The notes beneath the pieces are model-generated. The model worked only from the letters and a program-made list of their open reading frames with translations. It was not told the DNA's origin and searched no databases. This document shows positions 1 to 6,786 of a DNA stretch of 64,000 nt, piece after piece (positions within the stretch are counted from its first letter, which is position 1; every line of letters begins with the position of its first letter). The translations under genes were made by a program, and so were the position numbers. The DNA is from JAHCHG01 sp965214585 (GTDB lineage: Bacteria > Acidobacteriota > Blastocatellia > Pyrinomonadales > Pyrinomonadaceae). The DNA is taken from positions 4,340,001 to 4,404,000 of the forward strand of contig OZ243957.1 of assembly GCA_965214585.1 (NCBI GenBank), given 5' to 3'.

Positions 1-2
1 GC

Positions 3-1244
3 ACTATAAATACGATTGCCGGCGGCAAAATCGCCGTTCCGTCATACACTTGGAAGGTAATTTTGGTCTTGCCAATCGGCGACAATGACGTTTCGCGTGT
101 TAATAACAGCACGCGCACCATCGCCGTTATTATGCCGAATACGCAAGGCATCAAAGAGGACGCTTGGCAGAAATATCTGGCGACGGTTGATCAGGTCGAG
201 GCTCTGACCGGCTACGACTTTTTCTCGAACGTGCCGACGGAAATTCAGAACGTCATCGAAGCCAGACTCGATCCGGCGAGCAACGCGAATCCGCAAACCG
301 TTTCGGGCGGAACTTATGCAAATCTGAATGTAACTTCTCCGAACACTTCTCTGACGGGAAATATCACAATTACGGGAAATCTGAATCTCGGCGGCAGCAC
401 GCTGACAACCGGCTCGAATTTCTGCGTTACGCTCGGACAAAACGCCACCGTTTCCCGAATCAGCGGCTACATCAACGGCTGCGTGATAAAACAATTTCCG
501 GCAATTGCCGCGCCCGTTTCAGCCGGCGGTAATTTTGAAAAAGAAACTTCGGGTATTTTACCTGTAAGCTCTTTCGCCAAAATTTCCGGCATAAATGCTC
601 CCGCCGCGACGACTTTCGTTTATCCGGTCGGCACGACGAACGGCTACTCGCCGCTGACGGCAACCGTGACGCAGGCGCAGGCAAATTCATCTCTGGCTGT
701 AACCGCCGTGCAGACGGTTCAGCCGAACGTCGCAAGTCCGAATCTGGCTTTGAAACGCTACTGGACTTTGACCGAAAGCGGAGATTTGACGGCTGATCTG
801 ACGTTCAAATATCTGGACGCGGATGTTCCGGTCGGAATCAGTGAAAATAATTTCAAACTGCAAAAATACGACGGCGTGTTCACGGAAATTCCGGCGACGA
901 TAGACGCGGCGGCAAACACGGCGACGGCGACGAATATCAGTCAATTCTCGGATTGGACGCTGGTTGCGCCGGCTGCTCCGACTGCTTCGGGCGCGTCGGT
1001 CAGCGGACGCATTTTCTCGGCGGAAGGACGCGGCATATCCGCCGCAACAATCGTAATGACCGATGTTTCCGGCATCGAGCGAACGGCGCGGACAAATCAG
1101 TTCGGCTATTTCCGTTTTGAAGAAATCGAATCGGGAAATACATACGTCGTCAATGTCAGCCACAAGCGATATTTCTTCGCTCCGCAGGTTGTCAATGTGT
1201 CGGAAAATCTGTCTGATCTGAATTTCACGGCTTTTCCCAGATAA
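3..1244 (+). CDS. C-terminal part of NUC1-type DNA/RNA non-specific endonuclease fused to a surface-type domain (5' end outside window)
   Basis: The reading frame is open to the window edge. The residues before the first Met continue the protein (…VPSYTWKVILVLP), so the gene starts upstream. The first ~90 residues match the end of the beta-beta-alpha-metal (NUC1/EndA) nuclease domain: the WKVILVLP strand, a Val-Met-Pro-Asn 'MPNTQGI' loop and 'VEALTGYDFFSNVP'. The DRGH active site must lie outside the window. A Thr/Asn/Gly-rich beta-type stretch follows, and then an ~85-residue carboxypeptidase-regulatory-like beta-sandwich (SVSGRIFSAEGRGI, TNQFGYFRFEEI). The protein is probably secreted or surface-held; nuclease activity is inferred from the family. 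The next gene ends in the same domain. A strong hairpin terminator follows the stop codon. Confidence 0.8.
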   Translation, partial: TINTIAGGKIAVPSYTWKVILVLPIGDNDVSRVNNSTRTIAVIMPNTQGIKEDAWQKYLATVDQVEALTGYDFFSNVPTEIQNVIEARLDPASNANPQTVSGGTYANLNVTSPNTSLTGNITITGNLNLGGSTLTTGSNFCVTLGQNATVSRISGYINGCVIKQFPAIAAPVSAGGNFEKETSGILPVSSFAKISGINAPAATTFVYPVGTTNGYSPLTATVTQAQANSSLAVTAVQTVQPNVASPNLALKRYWTLTESGDLTADLTFKYLDADVPVGISENNFKLQKYDGVFTEIPATIDAAANTATATNISQFSDWTLVAPAAPTASGASVSGRIFSAEGRGISAATIVMTDVSGIERTARTNQFGYFRFEEIESGNTYVVNVSHKRYFFAPQVVNVSENLSDLNFTAFPR

Positions 1245-1260
1245 ACCGTGAAGATAAAAA

Positions 1261-1302
1261 AAAGTCCGTCAATGAAAATTAAAATTTTCATTGACGGACT
1301 TT
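1261..1302 (+). terminator. Rho-independent terminator after the nuclease gene
   Basis: A perfect 20-bp inverted repeat (AAAGTCCGTCAATGAAAATT and its complement) has almost no loop. It begins 16 bp after the stop codon and ends in a T-run. The mirrored A-run on the 5' side would let it act on both strands. Confidence 0.85.
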
Positions 1303-1468
1303 TTTATTTAACTGTCGCTTTTTCGATGCCGCATAAAGAATTTAATACCAAAAATCAACTGTTTAGAGCAGATTAAGATTGATTGTATGGTCAGCAGCGT
1401 CGGCGTGAGCCGATGCGTCAATGTATATTCGCACAAAATTCATCAAATTAACTCGGACGCTAATAATA

Positions 1469-1607
1469 ATACCAAGTTGCGTGAAAAAAAGGAAAGGCGG
1501 AAACCCGACAGTAATGGAGGGTGCTGTTTTTAATATCAACTTTTAAGTTTTCAAACAGCACCCTTGTTGACACGCGGGTTTCCGCCTTTATTCACGCAAC
1601 TTGGTAT
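1469..1607. repeat. Family A inverted repeat, copy A1
   Basis: Two nested palindromes. The outer arms are ATACCAAGTTGCGTGAA (1469-1485) and its complement (1591-1607). The inner arms begin GGCGGAAACCCG…GGGTGCTG and are mirrored by CAGCACCC…CGGGTTTCCGCC. The two inner arms differ in the middle: the left has GACAGTAATGGA and the right carries the complement of GCGTGTCAACAA. The same two alternatives occur in A2 and A3. No gene is seen between 1303 and 1712. Confidence 0.8.
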
Positions 1608-1655
1608 AACTTATTCCCTATCCCAATTCTTAAATCGCTATAGGTTCTGATAAAT

Positions 1656-1685
1656 AAAAAAAAGGAAAGGCATCTAACCTTTCCC
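1656..1685 (-). terminator. Terminator of the 1713-2810 gene
   Basis: On the minus strand GGAAAGG-TTAGATG-CCTTTCC is followed by a run of T. It lies 28 bp beyond the stop codon of the minus-strand gene. Confidence 0.75.
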
Positions 1686-1712
1686 ATATAAATCACAAAA
1701 TAATTTAGAGAT

Positions 1713-2810
1713 TTATTTCAACTGCAAAGTTCTTATACCTCTGCCACCAAACGAATCGCTGACAAAATCTGCGTCCGTAAAGCTGCCGTTAAAATTTATT
1801 ACCCGGCTTGATTGAGTGAAAGTGTAGCGTCTGGAGAAAACCGTCAAAACGTAACTGTTGCCGACTGAAATATCTTCAAATTGGTATCTGCCGAATTGAT
1901 TGGTCGTCGCATAGATCGGCTCGTCCAAATCTCCGCCCGCAAGCATTACGACGACGTGCTTTAAGCCTCTGCCTCTCGATGTCGTAACGCGCCCGCTGAT
2001 TGTTGCGCCCGAAGCGGTTACAACCATCGGCGTAAAAAATATCTGATCAAATTCTGCGGTTGCTCTGGCGTTTGCTCCGGTTGAATGCAGGGCAGCCATA
2101 GTTAGAAAACCATTATTCGCGGGAGGCAGAGCATTATTTGTTCCCGTTCCCTGATTTATCGGAGTGCTTGCAGTATCGGGCGTATCCGTCGCAACCGCGC
2201 CCGTTCCGCTTGCCGTCGGCAGAGTCGAAGTAAAAAGCGTAAAAACTCCGGCGTTCGTTCTCGTAACTCTTACCAATAAACCTATATCCGTCAAAGCATT
2301 CGGAATAGCTCCTGCGGAAGTAATAACCGTCGCGCTTACTGCGCCGTCAACGATGTATTCAAGTCTGATTTCATCGCCGCCCGAATCATCTCCGATTGCC
2401 AGCCGATAGCCGTCAACAGTAGCACTGGTAACATCCGCTTCGTTGGCATATAACCAAAAATACTGCTGATTAGCGGCGGTAAAGGCTTGCGCTCTTCTTC
2501 CGATAAATAATCCCCATTCCTGCGACGTTCCGAAATTTGCCACCTGACTCGATAAATAATCAGTCCCGCTGACTGCTGTGGCGACATTTAATCTGACGGT
2601 TTGCGAACCGACAGCACCTGCGGCGGCATCGCTATCGGCGACAACCTGCCAGTTAGTTCCGGTTCCCGTCCAAGCCGGAGAGGTTGTAAAATCTCCGTCG
2701 GCAAACGAATCATAAAGCGTCTGACCGAAACTTGCGCCATTAAATACAGCCAAGCAAAATATGACTGCCGAAAAAGCTAACAACTTGTTGATTTTCAATA
2801 TATTTTTCAT
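1713..2810 (-). CDS. Secreted protein with lectin-like domain and C-terminal carboxypeptidase-regulatory-like domain
   Basis: 365 residues. The N-terminus is a clear signal peptide (Lys-rich start, hydrophobic core, cut near GASFGQ). Residues ~30-265 look like a concanavalin/laminin-G-type beta jelly roll: 'DSFADGDFTTSPAWTGT', 'WGLFIGRRAQ' and 'DEIRLEYIVDG' are typical of such extracellular beta domains. The last ~90 residues (ATISGRVTTSRGRGL, TNQFGRYQFEDI) are a carboxypeptidase-regulatory-like domain closely resembling the end of the convergent nuclease gene. The function is unknown; surface display or cell-wall/polysaccharide contact is an inference. It has its own terminator. The domain assignment for the middle part is moderate. 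Confidence 0.75.
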   Translation of the reverse strand: MKNILKINKLLAFSAVIFCLAVFNGASFGQTLYDSFADGDFTTSPAWTGTGTNWQVVADSDAAAGAVGSQTVRLNVATAVSGTDYLSSQVANFGTSQEWGLFIGRRAQAFTAANQQYFWLYANEADVTSATVDGYRLAIGDDSGGDEIRLEYIVDGAVSATVITSAGAIPNALTDIGLLVRVTRTNAGVFTLFTSTLPTASGTGAVATDTPDTASTPINQGTGTNNALPPANNGFLTMAALHSTGANARATAEFDQIFFTPMVVTASGATISGRVTTSRGRGLKHVVVMLAGGDLDEPIYATTNQFGRYQFEDISVGNSYVLTVFSRRYTFTQSSRVINFNGSFTDADFVSDSFGGRGIRTLQLK

Positions 2811-2944
2811 ACTTTTTTTTTCTCCCTATTCCTCCTAAAATTAAAGTCCAACAGAAACAATTTATACGATCTGCATTTTCTTAATACTAATGATTTATTT
2901 TGATCTGTGCAAAAATTCGTCAATAAAATTTCATACGATTGTAA

Positions 2945-2977
2945 TAAAAAAAGTGTGGAGTTTAATCCACACTTTTG
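2945..2977 (-). terminator. Terminator of atpD-atpC
   Basis: An 11-bp stem (AAAAGTGTGGA / TCCACACTTTT) with a GTTTAA loop, followed on the minus strand by a T-run. It lies 26 bp past atpC. Confidence 0.85.
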
Positions 2978-3002
2978 ATTTTAACACATCAATTTATTTA
3001 AC

Positions 3003-3401
3003 TTATTTTCCGGCAGCCAATTGCAGACGATAATTTGCTCGTTCGAGTTTTTCATTCTCGACTTCGAAATCTTCCGTCGAACCGTTCCAATCGCGCAGAA
3101 TTTTTTCCGCTTCGTCGCGCTCGGCGGCGGCTTTTTCGACATCAACTTCGTCCGATTTTTCGGCAACATCGGCGAGAACCGAAACTTTGTTTGAACTGAC
3201 TTCGACAAAGCCGCCGGAAATGACCATTTGTTCGGTTGCCGCCGCTTTTGTATAAGACAAAATGCCCGGTTTGAGCGTCGAAATAAGCGGCGCGTGATTG
3301 TCCAAAATCCCGATCTGACCGCTCGCCGTCGGAATTGTCACCGAATCAACCGTATCGTTTATCACCTTTTTTTCAGGCGTTACAATTTCTAAATTCAACA
3401 T
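3003..3401 (-). CDS. atpC: F1Fo ATP synthase epsilon subunit
   Basis: 132 residues, the usual length of the epsilon subunit. The N-terminal beta-sandwich shows the family pattern: 'LNLEIVTPEKKV', 'SVTIPTASGQIGILDNHAPLI' and 'ISGGFVEVSSNKVSVLAD'. A short helical hairpin rich in Lys/Glu closes the protein. Epsilon sits in the central stalk, couples rotation to the proton channel and can inhibit ATP hydrolysis. It follows atpD in the same direction after a ~110-bp gap filled by repeat D1, and ends before a terminator. No other ATP synthase genes are in the window. Confidence 0.95.
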   Translation of the reverse strand: MLNLEIVTPEKKVINDTVDSVTIPTASGQIGILDNHAPLISTLKPGILSYTKAAATEQMVISGGFVEVSSNKVSVLADVAEKSDEVDVEKAAAERDEAEKILRDWNGSTEDFEVENEKLERANYRLQLAAGK

Positions 3402-3407
3402 AGTTTT

Positions 3408-3507
3408 TTTAGAGTTTAGAGAGTTTAGAAAGTTTGGAGAGTTTGGAGAGTTTGATAATACAAAACAAAACTCTCTAAACTCTTAAACTCCCAAAACTCT
3501 CTAAACC
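3408..3507. repeat. Short-word palindrome D1 between atpD and atpC
   Basis: Tandem variants of 'GAGAGTTTGGA/TTTAGA' make one arm and their complements (AACTCTCTAAACTCTT…) make the other, giving a long imperfect hairpin. It fills the atpD-atpC gap and ends 7 bp before the atpC start codon. Two further copies (D2, D3) also lie directly upstream of the second gene of an operon. Confidence 0.8.
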
Positions 3508-3510
3508 ATA

Positions 3511-5022
3511 CTAAGCGGATGCCGCCATATTTTTCGCTTTCTCGCGGGCTTCTTCGATAGTTCCGACCATATAAAACGCTTGTTCGGGAAGATCGTCGCA
3601 TTTTCCTTCGATGATTTCGCGGAAACCTTTGATCGTGTCTTCGACCTTGACGTATTTTCCGGGAATTCCCGTAAACTGTTCGCCGACGAAAAAAGGCTGC
3701 GAAAAAAATCTCTGAACTTTACGCGCCCGCGAAACGGTCAATTTATCTTCTTCGCTGAGTTCGTCCAAACCGAGAATTGCGATAATGTCCTGCAAATCCT
3801 TGTATCTCTGCAAAATTTTCTTAACCGCCTGCGCCGTGTTGTAATGCTCGTCGCCGACAATATCCGGCGTTAAAATCGTCGAGTTCGAAGCGAGCGGATC
3901 AACCGCCGGATAAATTCCGAGTTCGACGATCTGGCGCGACAGAGCCGTTACCGCGTCCAAGTGTGCAAACGTCGTCGCCGGCGCGGGGTCTGTGTAATCG
4001 TCCGCCGGAACGTAAACGGCTTGAATCGAAGTGATCGCGCCCGTTTTTGTTGACGTGATGCGCTCCTGCATTTCTCCCATTTCCGAAGCGAGCGTCGGCT
4101 GATAACCAACCGCCGACGGCATCCGTCCGAGAAGTGCCGACACTTCTGAACCGGCTTGCGTAAAGCGGAAAATATTGTCCACAAAGAAAAGCACGTCGTT
4201 TCCCTGATCGCGGAAATATTCGGCAACCGTCAAACCCGACAAAGCAACTCGCAGACGCGCTCCCGGCGGTTCGGTCATCTGTCCGTAAATTAACGCCACT
4301 TTTGAATCTTTCAAGGCGTTTTTGTCAACTTTCGTCATATCGAACACGCCTGTTTCTTCAAAACTGTGAAGAAAATCCTCGCCGTAGGAAATAACTCCCG
4401 ATTCGACGAATTCGCGCAAAAGATCGTTTCCTTCTCTGGTTCTTTCGCCGACTCCGGCAAAAACCGAATAACCGCTGTGTTCGGTTGCGATGTTCGTGAT
4501 AAGTTCCTGAATCAAAACCGTTTTGCCAACGCCCGCGCCGCCGAACAGACCGATCTTTCCGCCGCGTTTGAACGGTTGAATAAGGTCAATAACCTTAATT
4601 CCCGTTTCAAACATTTCCAGTTCCGTCGCCTGTTCGTCAAAATCAGGCGCGTGTCTGTGAATCGAATCGCGCTGCTCGGAAACAACCGGACCGAGTTCGT
4701 CAACCGAATCGCCGATCACGTTCATCACGCGCCCAAGCGTCGGAACGCCGACGGGAACGGTGATCGAATCGCCCGTGTCAATAACCTTCATTCCGCGCAC
4801 CATTCCGTCCGTCGGCAGCATCGAAACCGCGCGAACGCGACCTTCACCCAAATGCTGCTGAACTTCGGCGATCACGTCAACTTCCGTTTCGACATCGAAA
4901 CCTTCGGAAACGATTCGCAACGCCTGATGAATCGGCGGCAGAAAATTATCCGAAAATTCCACGTCAACAACCGGACCGATGATCTGCACAACCGTTCCGT
5001 GTTTTCCATTTTCATTTGCCAT
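3511..5022 (-). CDS. atpD: F1Fo ATP synthase beta subunit (catalytic)
   Basis: 503 residues. All hallmark segments are visible: P-loop GGAGVGKT, catalytic GERTREGND, ALIYGQMTEPPGAR, the long VDNIFRFTQAGSEVSALLGR helix region, and the alpha/beta signature PAVDPLASNS. It forms the three catalytic sites of F1. The start is supported by an AGGAG Shine-Dalgarno sequence 12 nt upstream. It heads an atpD-atpC unit with no alpha, gamma, delta or Fo genes nearby and a divergent hydroxylase gene upstream, so the F1Fo genes are split in this genome. A similar atpDC split is known in Chlorobium. Confidence 0.97.
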   Translation of the reverse strand: MANENGKHGTVVQIIGPVVDVEFSDNFLPPIHQALRIVSEGFDVETEVDVIAEVQQHLGEGRVRAVSMLPTDGMVRGMKVIDTGDSITVPVGVPTLGRVMNVIGDSVDELGPVVSEQRDSIHRHAPDFDEQATELEMFETGIKVIDLIQPFKRGGKIGLFGGAGVGKTVLIQELITNIATEHSGYSVFAGVGERTREGNDLLREFVESGVISYGEDFLHSFEETGVFDMTKVDKNALKDSKVALIYGQMTEPPGARLRVALSGLTVAEYFRDQGNDVLFFVDNIFRFTQAGSEVSALLGRMPSAVGYQPTLASEMGEMQERITSTKTGAITSIQAVYVPADDYTDPAPATTFAHLDAVTALSRQIVELGIYPAVDPLASNSTILTPDIVGDEHYNTAQAVKKILQRYKDLQDIIAILGLDELSEEDKLTVSRARKVQRFFSQPFFVGEQFTGIPGKYVKVEDTIKGFREIIEGKCDDLPEQAFYMVGTIEEAREKAKNMAASA

Positions 5023-5224
5023 TTTTTAATAAGCTCCTAAAATATTTAAATCTTAAAAAGGTGTGTGTTTACAAAGGAGAAAGAGTAACATATTCGGGCG
5101 GAAAAAGGCAAAGACGGCTTGTGAAAATTTGCATTTGTTTTAATAAAACGCTTTGCGCTTATTGCCGTCAAGATGACGGCGTTTCAAAAATGACGATGTT
5201 TTATTTATCGGTTACAATTTAAAT

Positions 5225-5998
5225 ATGAAATGGCTCAGAGGAATTTTAACCGTCGGAACTTTCGCGGCGTTGTATATTTTGGAAACAAAAAGACCTTTGC
5301 GAAAACAGATCGAACCGAAAGCGGTCAGCGCGATCAGAGATTTGGCAATCGCTTCGACTGCCGCGCTCGCCGTTAATTTGTGCGAAAAACCCGTTGCGGA
5401 AAAACTTACGAAATTTGTTGAGAGAAAAAATTTCGGAATCGTTAAATTTTTCAAACTTCCTAAATCCATCGAAGACGCGCTCGCCGTGATTCTCCTCGAT
5501 TACACGCTTTATATTTGGCATTATTTAACGCATAAATCCGATTTTCTCTGGAATTTTCACAAAATTCATCACGCCGACCTCGATTTGAGCGCAGCGACGG
5601 CGATTCGTTTTCATTTTGCCGAAATGCTGATTTCCGTCGTTTTCCGCGCCGGACACATTTTGCTGATCGGCGTTTCGCCAAAAAGTTTTAAAATCTGGCA
5701 AACTCTGCTTTTTATCAGCGTATTTTTTCATCATTCGAATATTCGTCTGCCGAAGGATTTTGAAGAAAAATTGGAATATCTGATCGCCACGCCGCGCCTT
5801 CACGGAATTCATCATTCGATTGAAAAAGACGAGATGAATTCAAATTGGTCAAGCGGTTTGAGCGTCTGGGATCGCCTGCACGGAACTTTTCGCAGCGACG
5901 TTCCGCAAAGTGAAATAACAATCGGCGTTCCCGAATTTCCGAGCAAAACGCAAGTAACCGTCGGAAAAATGCTGTTTGAACCATTTACTAATTTATGA
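5225..5998 (+). CDS. Membrane fatty acid hydroxylase / sterol desaturase family protein
   Basis: 257 residues. The family's histidine clusters for a di-iron centre are all present: HYLTHK, HKIHH, HHSN (after a hydrophobic segment) and HGIHH near the end. Hydrophobic stretches between them indicate an integral membrane enzyme that activates oxygen to hydroxylate or desaturate a lipid chain. The substrate cannot be read from the sequence; bacterial relatives act on fatty acyl chains, sterols or carotenoids. It is a single gene, divergent from atpD. A large palindrome follows it. Confidence 0.88.
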   Translation: MKWLRGILTVGTFAALYILETKRPLRKQIEPKAVSAIRDLAIASTAALAVNLCEKPVAEKLTKFVERKNFGIVKFFKLPKSIEDALAVILLDYTLYIWHYLTHKSDFLWNFHKIHHADLDLSAATAIRFHFAEMLISVVFRAGHILLIGVSPKSFKIWQTLLFISVFFHHSNIRLPKDFEEKLEYLIATPRLHGIHHSIEKDEMNSNWSSGLSVWDRLHGTFRSDVPQSEITIGVPEFPSKTQVTVGKMLFEPFTNL

Positions 5999-6020
5999 CA
6001 AGCAGTTGAGTAAATTTCCT

Positions 6021-6242
6021 GTCGCTGAAGGCGACAAAAATAATAGCGTAGGGTGAAATGGAGCCAAGCGAAATGTAACCCTACGTTCGCTGCAAAAACC
6101 ATTTGCTCGCTGAAAGTGAGCAACAAATTTGCGCCCGCTGTTGCTCACTTTCAGCGAGCGGCAGTTTGATAATCAGCGACGTAGGGTTTCACTCATTTCA
6201 TTCGCTTCACCCTACGCTATTATCTTTGTCGCTTTCAGCGAC
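6021..6242. repeat. Large nested palindrome after the hydroxylase gene
   Basis: Outer arms: GTCGCTGAAGGCGAC plus AATAGCGTAGGGTGAA at 6021-6056, mirrored at about 6207-6242 (TTCACCCTACGCTATT … GTCGC). An inner palindrome carries GCTCGCTGAAAGTGAGCAAC, mirrored after ~20 bp. It could fold into a branched cruciform. No coding sequence is seen in 5999-6367. Confidence 0.75.
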
Positions 6243-6304
6243 GAAAACCGAAATCGCGTAACGCGAGTTCTTAAATTAAATAAATCAAGTGGCGAAACTT
6301 TAAA

Positions 6305-6344
6305 ATAAAAAAAGGAAAGATTCATTTTAAAAACGCATCTTTCC
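6305..6344 (-). terminator. Terminator of the small 6368-6562 gene
   Basis: On the minus strand GGAAAGAT and ATCTTTCC form an 8-bp stem followed by a T-run. It lies 24 bp beyond the stop codon. Confidence 0.75.
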
Positions 6345-6367
6345 TAACATAATTTTTTCAGTATTTT

Positions 6368-6562
6368 CTACAAAATATCTGTTGATTTTTTACGCAAAGA
6401 TTTTTTCAATCTGGCAAACCGTTCTTTTGCAACGGTTTTGACAATTTTTGTTTCCGCCTTGACTTGCAAATTTTCGGAATTTTTTAATTCCCTTGATTCA
6501 TCTCTGTTCGTTTGAAAAATAACAACTTCGTCTTCAATCACAGTTGCCGCTGCTTGATTCAT
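6368..6562 (-). CDS. Small hypothetical protein (64 aa)
   Basis: No family recognised. The chosen ATG at 6562 has a strong Shine-Dalgarno sequence (AGGGGAGAA, 7 nt upstream); an upstream extension to 6607 lacks such support. The protein starts MNQAAATVIEDEVVIFQTNR and ends in a very basic tail (KERFARLKKSLRKKS). It has no signal peptide, membrane segment or cysteines. It has its own terminator, so expression as a single small gene is likely. The charge split (acidic first half, basic second half) might suit binding to nucleic acid or a partner protein, but this is only a guess. Confidence 0.55.
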   Translation of the reverse strand: MNQAAATVIEDEVVIFQTNRDESRELKNSENLQVKAETKIVKTVAKERFARLKKSLRKKSTDIL

Positions 6563-6715
6563 AATAATTCTCCCCTTTTCAAAAACCTTGTTCCGTGGCA
6601 ATAGCAATTTTAATACTATACCTCTAAAATTTTCCGATGCTTTATCATTTCATATTTGCGCTAATATTTAAAGGTTTTTTCGGCAAAAATCGTTTAATTT
6701 TTTGCTAAAATTTTG

Positions 6716-6744
6716 TTGACACCGCCGAAACCTTTTAGTAGCCT
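6716..6744 (+). promoter_or_regulatory. Candidate housekeeping promoter of phoH
   Basis: TTGACA (6716-6721), a 17-bp spacer and TAGCCT. The same TTGACA-N17-TAGNCT layout precedes the tRNA-Arg gene at 24849. It lies 43 bp upstream of the phoH start codon. Confidence 0.4.
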
Positions 6745-6786
6745 CATTTTATAACTAAAAAAAGGAGTAAAAAAAATCAAAAAATT

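Noticed and set aside
4366..5040. Long frame antisense to atpD
   Set aside because: It lies opposite a highly conserved gene and is a by-product of its codon use; no family resemblance.
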